Assembly: GCF_039645985.1 (NCBI RefSeq)
Contig: NZ_CP147919.1
Location: forward strand, 2,808,401-2,872,400
Origin: Sulfurimonas sp. HSL3-7
GTDB lineage: Bacteria > Campylobacterota > Campylobacteria > Campylobacterales > Sulfurimonadaceae
Length of the DNA: 64,000 nucleotides
Reading direction: 5' to 3'
The notes under the pieces were generated by a model. That model worked only from the letters and a program-made list of their open reading frames with translations, searched no databases and had not been told where the DNA came from. The position numbers were made by a program, and so were the translations under genes. Each line of letters begins with the position of its first letter. Positions within the stretch are counted from its first letter, which is position 1. Below, one piece after another: positions 32,513 to 41,100 of this stretch.

Positions 32513-33673
32513 ATGAAAAACTTTCAAACCTTTGCAGCCGCAGCGGCGTCGGCACTCCTGTTGAATGCCTGCAACGGCAGCAGCGGCAACGACACAGCTG
32601 ATGTCGCGCTCTACAGCACAAAAGAGGCACTCGGAGCAGCACTCTTTTTCGACACCAACCTCTCCTTCAACCGCACCCAATCCTGTGCGACCTGCCACAA
32701 CCCCGAACACAGTTTCATAGATGACCGGGAGAACATCGTAGAGGGGGCGGTCTCTTTAGGCGACAACGGCACCTCTCTGGGCGAGCGCAACGCCCCGACG
32801 GCAGCCTATGCAAAGTTCTCGCCTCACTTCAGCCTGACCGGAGCACATCCCAAAGGCGGTCAGTTTCTCGACGGGCGTGAGGATGACCTGAAAGGGCAGG
32901 CGGGCGGACCGCCGACCAACCCTATCGAGATGGGGATGCCGAGCAAAGCAGCGACCGTGACGCGCATCGAAGAGAACAGCGACTATGTCGATGCCTTTAA
33001 ACAGCTCTACGGCGATGCCGTCTTCTCCGATGCAGAAAGCGCCTATGCCGCTATGGCAGAAAGCATTGCAAAATTTGAGAAGACAGAGCTCTTCGCCCCT
33101 TTCGACAGCAAATACGACCGCTACCTGCAAGGGGAGTACACGATGACCTCTCAGGAGGAGCTCGGTATGGCTCTTTTCTTTTCCGAGGCCAACACCAACT
33201 GCGCCACCTGCCACCAGCTCAACTCCCAGAGTGAGACGGCCAAAGAGACCTTCAGCAGCTACGAGTTCCACAACATCGGCGTACCGCCCAATACGGATCT
33301 CTACAGCGCAAATACGCCGCTTGCCGGCGGTGTGATCGACGACGGCCTCTTCAGGAACCCCGCCGTCAGTGACGAGGCGCACAAGGGCAAATTCAAAACG
33401 CCGACCCTGCGCAATATCGCCGTCACCGGCCCCTACATGCATAACGGCGTCTTCAGGGGGCTCCGCACCGTGATCGAATTTTACGACCATATGGGGAGCG
33501 GAGACCGGCCGGAGAACCCCGAGACCGGCCTGCCGTGGGGCGATCCCGAGACGAACGCCACCGTCAACCGCACCGACCTGAGCATGCCGGCACTGACTGA
33601 CACAAAGATCGACGCCCTTGTCGCCTTCTTGAAGACGCTGACCGATAAGCGCTATGAGCAGCTGCTCGAGTAG
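32513..33673 (+). CDS. Di-haem cytochrome c peroxidase / MauG family lipoprotein
   Basis: Encodes 386 residues with a lipobox-like 'LLLNAC' (Cys20). Haem sites are 'SCATCHNPEHSFID' (C58, C61, H62) and 'NCATCHQLNSQ' near residue 224, and 'GKFKTPTLRNIAVTGPYMHNG' is typical of CcP/MauG. The ATG at 32513 lies 5 nt after GAGGAG; an ATG three bases earlier is too close. Whether it reduces peroxide or acts as a MauG-like oxidase is unknown. It sits in the iron operon between the porin and a Fur-like gene. Confidence 0.88.
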   Translation: MKNFQTFAAAAASALLLNACNGSSGNDTADVALYSTKEALGAALFFDTNLSFNRTQSCATCHNPEHSFIDDRENIVEGAVSLGDNGTSLGERNAPTAAYAKFSPHFSLTGAHPKGGQFLDGREDDLKGQAGGPPTNPIEMGMPSKAATVTRIEENSDYVDAFKQLYGDAVFSDAESAYAAMAESIAKFEKTELFAPFDSKYDRYLQGEYTMTSQEELGMALFFSEANTNCATCHQLNSQSETAKETFSSYEFHNIGVPPNTDLYSANTPLAGGVIDDGLFRNPAVSDEAHKGKFKTPTLRNIAVTGPYMHNGVFRGLRTVIEFYDHMGSGDRPENPETGLPWGDPETNATVNRTDLSMPALTDTKIDALVAFLKTLTDKRYEQLLE

Positions 33674-33682
33674 GGGGAGGCA

Positions 33683-34021
33683 ATGCTTTATATCAATCCA
33701 AAAGAACGCGACTCTCTGATCTGCTTTCGAAGAGCGCTCTACCACCATCTCAAAGAGAACAGGAAGCGCTACTCCGACCAGAGAGAGCTGGTACTCAAAC
33801 TGCTGCACGAGCAGAGCCATCCGGTCAGCATCGACTACCTGACCCGTCAGCTCGCCGACGGCAAAAAGAGCGCCGGATACGCCACAGTGCGACGCCATAT
33901 CAACTTCTTTGCCGAGATGGGGTGGCTGATCATCATCAACAGGGTTAAAAAAGGGTATCTCCTGAAAAAAGAGTGCCTTTATGATGAAGAGGTGATCGAC
34001 ATCGAACTTCCCCTGCCGTGA
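33683..34021 (+). CDS. Truncated Fur-like winged-helix protein
   Basis: Encodes 112 residues. 'RKRYSDQRELVLKLLHEQSHPVSIDYLTRQL' and 'YATVRRHINFFAEMGWL' follow the Fur DNA-binding domain pattern (TxQR..VL..L, YATVYR). The chain ends about where the Fur dimerisation and His/Cys metal-binding domain should start, and no HxHxxxxC motif is present. It starts after a strong GGGGGAGG, 9 nt past the peroxidase gene. It could be a metal-independent regulator, a heterodimer or decoy partner of full Fur, or a degenerate copy; it is intact as an open frame. Confidence 0.7.
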   Translation: MLYINPKERDSLICFRRALYHHLKENRKRYSDQRELVLKLLHEQSHPVSIDYLTRQLADGKKSAGYATVRRHINFFAEMGWLIIINRVKKGYLLKKECLYDEEVIDIELPLP

Positions 34022-34073
34022 TCACCGGTATCGGACAGCCACTCCTGCGTATATATATTTACAGCTCGATATT

Positions 34074-34144
34074 TTTTAATAATGATTATTAAAATAAAGG
34101 TCTGTTAAGCTCAACTCCCTATAATTATGAGAACAATTATCATA
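34074..34144 (+). promoter_or_regulatory. Promoter with two Fur-box-like sites upstream of the peptide-flavodoxin operon
   Basis: A perfect 21-bp palindrome (10-1-10) centred on 34084 contains TTTAATAATGATTATTAAA. A perfect -10 TATAAT lies at 34120-34125. A second, weaker Fur-like site (about 34127-34144, with 'GAACAATTATCAT') covers the expected transcription start. Two sites flanking the promoter suggest tight iron repression. Confidence 0.75.
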
Positions 34145-34159
34145 AAAGGAGCTGCTGTT

Positions 34160-34255
34160 ATGCGAATGAACGAGATGGATGGACCCACAGCTTTTCTGGA
34201 TGATCTCTATGTGCTGATACGCGAAATGCTGAAAAACAGGAAGAGGGGTTGCTAA
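34160..34255 (+). CDS. 31-residue small protein at the head of the Fur-box operon
   Basis: ATG preceded by AAAGGAG. The product has an acidic/hydrophobic amphipathic middle ('FLDDLYVLIREMLK') and a basic tail (KNRKRGC) ending in Cys. The stop overlaps the next start (TAATG), so it is coupled to the downstream gene. No family is recognised; it could be a real small protein or a leader peptide. Confidence 0.55.
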   Translation: MRMNEMDGPTAFLDDLYVLIREMLKNRKRGC

Positions 34256-34716
34256 TGTCGAATATCGATCTGATGCTGCACCGCAAGCTCTCCTCTGTTG
34301 ATGCTTCCGGGACCCCGGCCTCCAAAAAGGTAACCTACCGCAGGCTTCTGTGCGAGGCCTTCAACCTCTGTCTCGGCGAAGAGGCGAAAATCCCCCTCGA
34401 CGAGACGATGCTCTCGCGTACGGACCTGCGCACTATTGTCAACAACGCGATCTTCTCTTTTTTCCAGTACCACAGGCTGCGTCCCGAGAAGAGTAAGAAG
34501 GTGACGATGATCTATGCCCAGGAGTCACTTCTCTTTCATCAGTTCTTCAAGCAGTCGACCCACCCGAAGGCCCGCTACTTCGCGAGAGGGGAGCTGTTCG
34601 ATCCCGACTTTGCCCTGCTCCTTGGCTACCGCCACCCGGCGGCCAGGCTTATCGCACTTCTCTTTGACGGAAAACAGGTGAGACTGATGTGTGACCTGCT
34701 CAAAAACAGGGAATAA
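34255..34716 (+). CDS. Unknown protein in the Fur-box flavodoxin operon
   Basis: Encodes 153 residues, soluble, basic and helical, with 'YRRLLCEAFNLCL' and 'RYFARGELFDPDFALLLGYRHPAARLIALL'. No signal peptide or motif is recognised. The start ATG overlaps the previous stop and has GAGGGG upstream. The gap to flavodoxin is 1 nt. Its place between a small peptide and flavodoxin under Fur boxes suggests a role in iron-limited metabolism. Confidence 0.65.
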   Translation: MSNIDLMLHRKLSSVDASGTPASKKVTYRRLLCEAFNLCLGEEAKIPLDETMLSRTDLRTIVNNAIFSFFQYHRLRPEKSKKVTMIYAQESLLFHQFFKQSTHPKARYFARGELFDPDFALLLGYRHPAARLIALLFDGKQVRLMCDLLKNRE

Positions 34717-34717
34717 G

Positions 34718-35173
34718 ATGCACAGAATAGGCCTGTTTTACGCCTCTCCGGCAGCCTCTACAGCCAATATCGAGAAAGAGCTCGCCGCTCTCGCTCCCCT
34801 TGGAGAGATCGACCTCTGCGATATCGGCACGGCCCCGGCAGAGGCCATCTCCGCCTACAGGCATATGATCATCGGTCTGCCGCTATGGGATGAGGGCAGA
34901 GCACCGGATGCGTGGAAGGCCTATCTGCTGCAGATAGGGCATGCCGATCTTTCGGAGAGGATCGTGGCCTTTTATGGGCTGGGTACACAGGAGGGGTACA
35001 GCGAGACATTTTTAGAGGCGATGACCGCACTTTATGATCTTGTTGCTCGGAAAGGAGGGATCATCGTCGGATCATGGCCGATCGACGCAGCTCCTTCCTG
35101 TGGTTGGGTTCGAAACGAAGGAAGCGGAGAGCTGAAGAGATGGGTGCAGCAGATAGCACCCTATTTTCTGTAG
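34718..35173 (+). CDS. Flavodoxin
   Basis: Encodes 151 residues. The FMN-binding 50s and 90s loops look right ('IIGLPLWDEGRAPDAW', 'FYGLGTQEGYSETFLEAMTALYDLVARKGG'), and 'IVGSWPIDAAPS' matches long-chain flavodoxins. The phosphate loop at the start is degraded: 'YASPAASTAN' instead of a T-G-N/T-rich loop. Somewhat shorter than typical (about 165-175). Flavodoxin replaces ferredoxin when iron is scarce, which fits the Fur boxes. The start is supported by AGGG upstream. Confidence 0.85.
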   Translation: MHRIGLFYASPAASTANIEKELAALAPLGEIDLCDIGTAPAEAISAYRHMIIGLPLWDEGRAPDAWKAYLLQIGHADLSERIVAFYGLGTQEGYSETFLEAMTALYDLVARKGGIIVGSWPIDAAPSCGWVRNEGSGELKRWVQQIAPYFL

Positions 35174-35259
35174 GGAGCAGGGCGGCAGTATTTTTAGAAA
35201 ACCGCCTTTCGTTCGCATCTGAACGCTGTTTCGGCCCCAGCAGGGTTTTCCGCCGGCTC

Positions 35260-36096
35260 TTATGCGCAAAGCTTTGCCGTATCGATATTGTAGAATCCCT
35301 TTAACATGTTGTAGAGTTCCGGGAAGTGGTGTTTCAGCGAGGCAGGGGACTCAAAAAAACGCTCGGTGACAACCGCGAAGAACTCCGCCTCGTTGCTTGC
35401 CGCATACTCGCCGAGAAGCTTGTATTTTCCCCAGCCCCGGTCTTTGAGTGCGATCGCATTGAGCGTATTGAACTCTCTGTAGAGCACATTGACCCAACCG
35501 TCATATTTCGATCTCTCTATCGGCGGCACCCCGTCGACAACGCCGTCCATCATGTCGATCTCGTGGGCGAACTCATGGATGATGACGTTGCTGTGGCGCA
35601 GATGGTAGGCCTCTTTTTTCGCCTCGTGCCAGGTGATCACGACCGTATCGTTGGCCGACTGCCCCTGGATCAGAAACTCCCCTTTGGTGTAGATGCCACC
35701 GAAGGCTTTTATCTGTTTTGTCACGACGGCGTGCGGGTAGACGATGATCGTCTTTAGGCTCTCGTAACAGCTCTCCGTCTCCTTATGCAGCAGGAGCAGG
35801 CAGGCGTAGAAGGCAATAACCACCTTCATCTCCTCCGTGACATCCGTATGGACACCGACAAACTCCTTAGTATGGATAAACAGAAGGATCGAGCGCTGCA
35901 CTCTCTTCTGGTCGGCTAAAGAGAGTCTATGATAGTAGGGTGTCTTCGAGAGGATCGTTTTGTAGTGTTCGGGGAAGGGAAGCGACTCTATCTTGTGAAG
36001 AAGCCCCTTCTTGCGCATGTCGTAAAGAAGGTAGAGGCCAAAAAGCGTCGCACCCAGGCCCCCGAACACTAGAAGAAGTGCACTTGAATAACCCAT
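35260..36096 (-). CDS. mtfA: MtfA-like zinc peptidase (M90 family)
   Basis: Encodes 278 residues with an N-terminal helix (about 5-24) and the HExxH zinc motif in 'VIIHEFAHEIDMMDG' (His174/His178). In E. coli MtfA (YeeI) binds and inactivates the repressor Mlc; here the family membership is clear but the target is unknown. It is followed upstream by two small conserved genes on the same strand, which may form one transcript with it. Confidence 0.85.
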   Translation of the reverse strand: MGYSSALLLVFGGLGATLFGLYLLYDMRKKGLLHKIESLPFPEHYKTILSKTPYYHRLSLADQKRVQRSILLFIHTKEFVGVHTDVTEEMKVVIAFYACLLLLHKETESCYESLKTIIVYPHAVVTKQIKAFGGIYTKGEFLIQGQSANDTVVITWHEAKKEAYHLRHSNVIIHEFAHEIDMMDGVVDGVPPIERSKYDGWVNVLYREFNTLNAIALKDRGWGKYKLLGEYAASNEAEFFAVVTERFFESPASLKHHFPELYNMLKGFYNIDTAKLCA

Positions 36097-36098
36097 TG

Positions 36099-36311
36099 TT
36101 ACTTGATCAGCCCCAGTTCCGCCAACAGTGGCTTGATGCCGTTTGTCAACTCGATCAGCTCCTGATAAAGTGTTCCCTCAGCCTTATCTTCGAGAATCCA
36201 CTCCTCGATATGTTTGATCGTCTGTGATTTTTCGTCTTCGCTGAGAATGTCGGAGTGCACTACGGCCTCTTTTATCTTCTCCAAATGGGTGTGGTCTTTA
36301 TGTGAGCTCAT
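36099..36311 (-). CDS. Small conserved-looking helical protein, unknown
   Basis: Encodes 70 residues, acidic and helical ('SEDEKSQTIKHIEEWILEDK'), without signal or membrane helix. It lies 2 nt upstream of the mtfA-like gene and 9 nt downstream of another small gene. No family recognised. Confidence 0.65.
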   Translation of the reverse strand: MSSHKDHTHLEKIKEAVVHSDILSEDEKSQTIKHIEEWILEDKAEGTLYQELIELTNGIKPLLAELGLIK

Positions 36312-36320
36312 CGCTGTTCC

Positions 36321-36530
36321 TTAGTAGTTGTTATATTTGCCCGCAAGGACATCTTCACGAATTGTATCAAGTTTCGCTTGCAAGATATCCAGCAAGATCA
36401 TGGCCGCTTCTTTATTGTCCGCTTCGGGAACATCCCAATCGGTGATCTTCATATTCGTTTTAAAAAGAAGCTGCAGTGCTCCTTCTATCTCTTTTTGGCG
36501 ACTTTTGAGTTCCTGACGTATTGCATCCAT
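36321..36530 (-). CDS. Small helical protein, unknown
   Basis: Encodes 69 residues from the ATG at 36530, chosen because AGGAGG lies 7 nt upstream (the frame is open to 36551). Mostly charged helix. First gene of the three-gene minus-strand group with the 70-residue protein and the mtfA-like gene. Confidence 0.65.
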   Translation of the reverse strand: MDAIRQELKSRQKEIEGALQLLFKTNMKITDWDVPEADNKEAAMILLDILQAKLDTIREDVLAGKYNNY

Positions 36531-36698
36531 AAAGTCCTCCTTTTCCCTCAATTATACCTCTAAAAAATAATCAAAACAAGCAAAGTTTCTCCTGACGTTC
36601 GCCAATGTCTTCGTTTTCACTGTTTAAGAGGAATGCACCGCTTTCTTTCACTTTTTATATCCGGGAAAAAACTCTTATCGCCTTAAGAGAAGTTGCCC

Positions 36699-36704
36699 TA
36701 TAAT
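36699..36704 (+). promoter_or_regulatory. -10 element of hisF
   Basis: Perfect TATAAT 26 nt before the hisF ATG. The -35 is not clear, which is common in Campylobacterota sigma-70 promoters. Confidence 0.5.
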
Positions 36705-36730
36705 TTCACAACTATATAGAAAGCAGCAAT

Positions 36731-37489
36731 ATGGATTACTTCGCAAAACGTATTATTCCCTGTCTAGACGTTAAAGACGGCCGTGTTGTCAAGGGCGTGA
36801 ACTTTGTCGGCCTTAAAGATGCCGGCGATCCCGTCGAAGTGGCGAAACGCTACAACGACGAGGGAGCCGACGAGATCACCTTTTTGGACATCGGTGCCTC
36901 GCACGAAGGGCGTGACACCATCGTCGACATAGTCGAAAAAGTGGCCCAGGAGGTCTTCATCCCGCTGACCGTGGGCGGCGGGATCCGCAAACTCGAAGAC
37001 ATCTATGCCCTGCTGAACGTCGGCTGCGACAAGGTCAGCGTCAACTCCGCTGCAATCAAACGCCCCGAATTCATCAATGAGGGAGCCCAGCGTTTCGGTT
37101 CGCAATGTATCGTCGTCGCGATCGATGTGAAAAAGACGGGCGACCAGTACAACGTCTATCTCAACGGCGGCCGTGTCGATACCGGCCTCAACGCCCTTGA
37201 GTGGGCCAAAGAGGCGGTCGACCGCGGGGCAGGGGAGATCCTTCTCACCTCGATGGATGCCGACGGTACCAAAGCGGGCTTTGACATCCCGATCACCGAG
37301 CAGATCAGCAAGCTGCTCAATGTGCCTGTCATCGCCAGCGGCGGCGCTGGAACGATGGAACACATCAGAGAGGCCTTTGAGCACGGGGCCGATGCGGCGC
37401 TGGCGGCAAGCATCTTCCACTACAAAGAGATCGACATCATGGACCTCAAGCACTACCTCCATGACCACCACATCCCGGTAAGGTTATGA
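36731..37489 (+). CDS. hisF: Imidazole glycerol phosphate synthase cyclase subunit HisF
   Basis: Encodes 252 residues, a full-length (beta/alpha)8 barrel. '[15 protein letters not shown]' has the catalytic Asp (D13), '[10 protein letters not shown]' holds the second, and the phosphate-binding 'GGGIRK' and 'ASGGAG' loops are present. It converts PRFAR plus ammonia from HisH into IGP and AICAR in histidine synthesis. hisH is not adjacent in this window. Confidence 0.97.
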   Translation: MDYFAKRIIPCLDVKDGRVVKGVNFVGLKDAGDPVEVAKRYNDEGADEITFLDIGASHEGRDTIVDIVEKVAQEVFIPLTVGGGIRKLEDIYALLNVGCDKVSVNSAAIKRPEFINEGAQRFGSQCIVVAIDVKKTGDQYNVYLNGGRVDTGLNALEWAKEAVDRGAGEILLTSMDADGTKAGFDIPITEQISKLLNVPVIASGGAGTMEHIREAFEHGADAALAASIFHYKEIDIMDLKHYLHDHHIPVRL

Positions 37490-37562
37490 TGCTTTTTACA
37501 CCGCAACGAACAAACCGCACTCTTATAAGCATGTCACCTGACAATCAAACAGGAGTGTTTCT

Positions 37563-38105
37563 GTGATCATCTGCGCCGGCAACAACGAGACCTTCGAGTT
37601 CGCCACGCCGATGGGCGTCGGCCTGGTCGAAACAGCGATGAACCTGACCCGCCTCTGCCTCTTTGACAAACCCGAATTCCTGCTCTTTGTCGGAACGGCC
37701 GGCTCTTACGGCAAACACAATATCTTCGATATCATCGAGTCTAAAACGGCGGCCAATATCGAGCTGGCATTTTTGCAGAAAAAGGCCTATACGCCGCTCG
37801 ACAATGTCGTCAGTACCCAGACAGAAGGGAAAAAGGACATCATCGTCAACTCCTCCAATTACATCTCCACCGATGCGGAACTGGTCAAAAAGTTCCTGAA
37901 CTTCGGTGTCGAGATAGAGAACATGGAGTTCTTCAGTGTGCTGCGCATTGCCCAGGAGTTCGACATCCCTGCAGGCGGTGTTTTCTGTGTCACCAACTAC
38001 TGCGACGAGAATGCGCATGCGGATTTTCTGAAAAACCACGACGAGGCGAAAGAGAAGCTGACACGCCACGTGAAACAACGCATCAAAGAGCTGACTGCCA
38101 GATAA
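37563..38105 (+). CDS. Short purine nucleoside phosphorylase / MTA-SAH nucleosidase superfamily protein (PunB-like)
   Basis: Encodes 180 residues from a GTG with AGGAG upstream. 'LLFVGTAGSYG' and 'VEIENMEFFSVLRIAQEF' are the PNP_UDP_1-fold substrate signatures (the 'EMExxA'-like segment). The protein is shorter than MTAN (about 230); H. pylori PunB is a similar short member. The exact nucleoside is unknown. It is probably co-transcribed with hisF (73-nt gap). Confidence 0.75.
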   Translation: MIICAGNNETFEFATPMGVGLVETAMNLTRLCLFDKPEFLLFVGTAGSYGKHNIFDIIESKTAANIELAFLQKKAYTPLDNVVSTQTEGKKDIIVNSSNYISTDAELVKKFLNFGVEIENMEFFSVLRIAQEFDIPAGGVFCVTNYCDENAHADFLKNHDEAKEKLTRHVKQRIKELTAR

Positions 38106-38180
38106 AGTTCCTCAAATTTTTCAATCCCTCTGAAGTCCCTCTACGCTATTATTTCAATAATCTATTACGACGAGGCGACT

Positions 38181-39269
38181 GTGGCAGAGACAAAACCGAC
38201 CATCCTTGACTATACCAAAGAGGAACTCCAGACCCTCGTCAAACCCGCCTTCCGTGCAAAACAGATCTTCGGCTGGATCTATAACAGCTTTGTCGACAGC
38301 TTCGACGAAATGCAGAACATCCCCAAAGCCCTCCGAGAAGAGCTCAGCGAAAAATTCATCCTCAATCCGCTCAAGATCCTGCACAAAGAGGAGTCTGCCG
38401 ACGGTACCATCAAATACCTTTTCGAACTCCCTGACGGCAAGACCATCGAGACCGTATGGCTGAAGATGAAAGATGCCCAGTATGACGACGAAGGCAAACT
38501 GCTGCACGAGGCAAAGCACACCGTCTGCGTATCGACGCAGGTCGGCTGCAAGGTAGGGTGCAGCTTCTGTCTGACCGCAAAGGGGGGCTTCACCCGTGAC
38601 CTTACTCCCGGCGAGATCGTCGCACAGGTGCTTACAGTCAAAAAAGACAACCAGCACGCCTCCAACCGCCGCGTCAACATCGTCTACATGGGGATGGGTG
38701 AGCCGCTCGACAACCTCGATAGCCTGACCAAGGCGATCAAGATCTTCAAAGACGAAGACGGTCTCGCCATCTCCGGCAAGCGCCAGACCGTCTCCACCAG
38801 CGGGATCAGTACCAAGATCGACAAACTGGGCGAGGCCGACCTGGGCGTCCATATCGCCATCTCGCTGCACGCCGTCGACGACGATCTTCGCACCGAACTG
38901 ATCCCGATGAACAAAGCCTATAACATCCAGTCCATCATCGACGCAGTCAAACGTTTTCCTATTGACACCCGTAAACGGGTGATGTTCGAGTACCTGGTCA
39001 TCAAGAACAGAAACGACGACCTTCAGTCGGCCAAAAAACTGGTCAAGCTTCTCAGCGGTATTAAGGCCAAGGTCAACCTGATCTACTTCAACCCCTATCC
39101 GGGGTCAGACTACCAACGCCCAAGCCGTGAAGACATGGTTGCGTTTCAGGAGTACCTTGTCAACCACGGTCTCCTCTGTACGATACGCGACTCGAAGGGG
39201 ATCGATATCAGCGCTGCCTGCGGTCAGCTCAAAGAGACTAAAGAGAACGAGAAAAAGGAGTTGGTATGA
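38181..39269 (+). CDS. rlmN: 23S rRNA (adenine2503-C2) / tRNA (adenine37-C2) methyltransferase RlmN
   Basis: Encodes 362 residues from a GTG. The radical-SAM CxxxCxxC is at C123, C127 and C130 ('CKVGCSFC'), 'MGMGEPLDN' follows, and the mechanistic C-terminal Cys is in '[12 protein letters not shown]'. It methylates A2503 at the peptidyl-transferase centre and A37 of some tRNAs. It overlaps a 32-residue membrane peptide gene by 4 nt. Confidence 0.95.
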   Translation: MAETKPTILDYTKEELQTLVKPAFRAKQIFGWIYNSFVDSFDEMQNIPKALREELSEKFILNPLKILHKEESADGTIKYLFELPDGKTIETVWLKMKDAQYDDEGKLLHEAKHTVCVSTQVGCKVGCSFCLTAKGGFTRDLTPGEIVAQVLTVKKDNQHASNRRVNIVYMGMGEPLDNLDSLTKAIKIFKDEDGLAISGKRQTVSTSGISTKIDKLGEADLGVHIAISLHAVDDDLRTELIPMNKAYNIQSIIDAVKRFPIDTRKRVMFEYLVIKNRNDDLQSAKKLVKLLSGIKAKVNLIYFNPYPGSDYQRPSREDMVAFQEYLVNHGLLCTIRDSKGIDISAACGQLKETKENEKKELV

Positions 39270-39364
39270 CCATGCTCGATATTACAGAGATAGGTTTTCT
39301 GATCGTCATTGTTGTTGTCGGTGTCGTAGGCATGATCTACGTCATCAAAAATGACAACGGCTAA
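39266..39364 (+). CDS. 32-residue single-helix membrane peptide
   Basis: ATG overlaps the rlmN stop (ATGA) and has AAGGAG upstream. The product is '[10 protein letters not shown]' then a run of Val/Ile/Gly forming one transmembrane helix and a short 'YVIKNDNG' tail. It resembles small accessory subunits of membrane complexes, but no family can be named. Confidence 0.6.
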   Translation: MTMLDITEIGFLIVIVVVGVVGMIYVIKNDNG

Positions 39365-39504
39365 AAGCACGCCTTCCAATCCTAAAATAGTGCATTACTG
39401 CAGAGTAGGAAAGGGCGATCACACTGCCGCTTTCTCCCGGCATTAAACAAACGGTTATGCTCTCTTGGTTACAATTATCTAAAACATATTGAGGAAAATC
39501 TATC

Positions 39505-39753
39505 ATGGCAGCAGTAAGAAAAACCAACTCGGAACGTATTTTACGTATTCACCAACTTTGCGAAGAACATTTTGGTTCCGTACGTTTCGTCGGCGTCAAA
39601 TACCACACGAAGATCGGATGGGTCGCAAAAGTACAGTTTGAAGATGACGTTGACTTCGGCAACCTCACTGCCGACGGTAAAGACGCGACCGATGCACTGC
39701 GCAAACTGAAAAACCGTGTTAAAAAGATCATTAAACGTTATAACGTAGTATAA
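39505..39753 (+). CDS. Small conserved-looking basic protein, unknown
   Basis: Encodes 82 residues from an ATG with GAGG upstream. A basic helical N-terminus is followed by a beta-type segment ('VRFVGVKYHTKIGWVAKVQFED') and a Lys/Arg-rich C-terminal helix. No signal peptide. Function unknown; a nucleic-acid binding role would fit the charge but is speculative. Confidence 0.65.
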   Translation: MAAVRKTNSERILRIHQLCEEHFGSVRFVGVKYHTKIGWVAKVQFEDDVDFGNLTADGKDATDALRKLKNRVKKIIKRYNVV

Positions 39754-39882
39754 ATACTTTTTTATCAATAGGCTTTTGTATATCAACCCTTCATACTGGC
39801 AAGTTTAATTACTATTTCAAAGACAACTTGTATCAATAAACATCTGTTCGCAAAAGCCTAGGGTAAAACACAAGACAATTCA

Positions 39883-41100
39883 TTACAAGTCAAAAGTATC
39901 AACCCCTTTTATTTCTACTTGTATATGTGCGTTCATGTGGTCCATTTTTTCAATCATTTCTTGTTCGCTGCGAAATTTCATGATAAATATACCTAAAGTA
40001 CAATCAGAACCTCTAAATTGTTTCACTTTGTCGCCTTTTTTTATATATATTGACTCTTGGATAATATTTTTTCTGATTTCATCGCTAAAACAAATATCTT
40101 TGACTATACCATCCTGCAATGCATGTAAAACATAATAGGCATAAAAACCTTCCGGCTTTTTCATCTTCAAGGAGGAAATATCCTTGCCCAATGCGGCATC
40201 GACAGTATATTTGACCATGTTAACCCCTGTTGCATGATAGACAAGTTCCGGAATCAGATTCCCTCCATTTCTGGCACCCGCCTCAATAATAGTAATATTA
40301 TTATTCTGATCAAATTGGAATTCGTGATTAATTGCACCTGTTTTCATCTTTAATAGAGTCATTAGTCTTTGTAGTTCCTTATGGAATTTGTCCAAAAAAG
40401 GCTTTTCGTAAACGGATGGCAGACTCCCTCCTACCGGAACCATGGGATTACAGTTTTTGTCAAAATGCGTGTTTGTATAACTTGCAAATACCACCTTGCC
40501 GTCAACTAAAAAACTGTCGCCCCCGATCTGATAACCACTTTTTACAAAGAACTCTTCGACAATGACTTTTTTTTCCTTAGAATATTTCATCGCATATTCA
40601 AATGCCGACTTTAATTCGTCCTTTGCTTTGATTTGAGTAACACCTTTGCTGCCTGAAGAGTCAACAGGTTTTACTATAACAGGCAGTGCAACGAAATCAA
40701 GCCACTCTTTTGCCTCGGTATAACCATAAAATGCCTTTGATTCGGGAACACAAAAATTGTGTTCTTTGAGAAAATTTTTGAATAGATCTTTACGGGAAAG
40801 AATCAATACAGAAGAATATGGGTTGGAAGGAAGCCCAAGATAATTGGCAACATAGGCTTGCGTTGGCGCTGCTGGGTCAGAAGCGTAAGCAACGATACCG
40901 TCTATATTCAATCTTTTTGCAAGCGCCAAAACAGCCTCTTTGTCCGTAGTGCTAATATCATGGTATTCATTTGCAAGTTTATGGCCTGGATTTTCCGGTA
41001 AATAATCGCAGGTAATGACATAATGGCCTTGCTCTTTTGCATATATAATAGGTGCGATCTGAGACTGTGATGCTCCAAGAAATAAAATACGCTTCTGCAT
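39883..41100 (-). CDS. ATP-grasp ligase of unknown substrate
   Basis: Encodes 405 residues. The N-terminal pre-ATP-grasp domain 'KRILFLGASQSQIAPIIYAKE' is followed by the ATP-grasp fold: 'LPVIVKPVDSSGSKGV' (ATP-binding Lys and flexible loop), 'VIVEEFF', and the metal-binding end 'INHEFQFDQNNNITIIEAGARNGG'. The layout is like carbamoyl-phosphate-synthase-type ligases that join an acid to an amine. Codon use and base composition are AT-richer than the flanking genes, and the gene is isolated in an AT-rich stretch, suggesting horizontal transfer. Substrates cannot be inferred. Confidence 0.8.
   Translation of the reverse strand: MQKRILFLGASQSQIAPIIYAKEQGHYVITCDYLPENPGHKLANEYHDISTTDKEAVLALAKRLNIDGIVAYASDPAAPTQAYVANYLGLPSNPYSSVLILSRKDLFKNFLKEHNFCVPESKAFYGYTEAKEWLDFVALPVIVKPVDSSGSKGVTQIKAKDELKSAFEYAMKYSKEKKVIVEEFFVKSGYQIGGDSFLVDGKVVFASYTNTHFDKNCNPMVPVGGSLPSVYEKPFLDKFHKELQRLMTLLKMKTGAINHEFQFDQNNNITIIEAGARNGGNLIPELVYHATGVNMVKYTVDAALGKDISSLKMKKPEGFYAYYVLHALQDGIVKDICFSDEIRKNIIQESIYIKKGDKVKQFRGSDCTLGIFIMKFRSEQEMIEKMDHMNAHIQVEIKGVDTFDL

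Noticed and set aside
32756..33898. Long minus-strand open frame (380 codons) opposite the MauG/CcP gene
   Set aside because: Shadow of a GC-rich coding region; no ribosome-binding site or recognisable motif, and the plus-strand frame carries clear haem motifs.
39748..39764. AGTATAAATACT followed by TTTTTT after the 82-residue protein gene, terminator-like
   Set aside because: The stem is only 5 bp and AT-only; too weak to call as a terminator.
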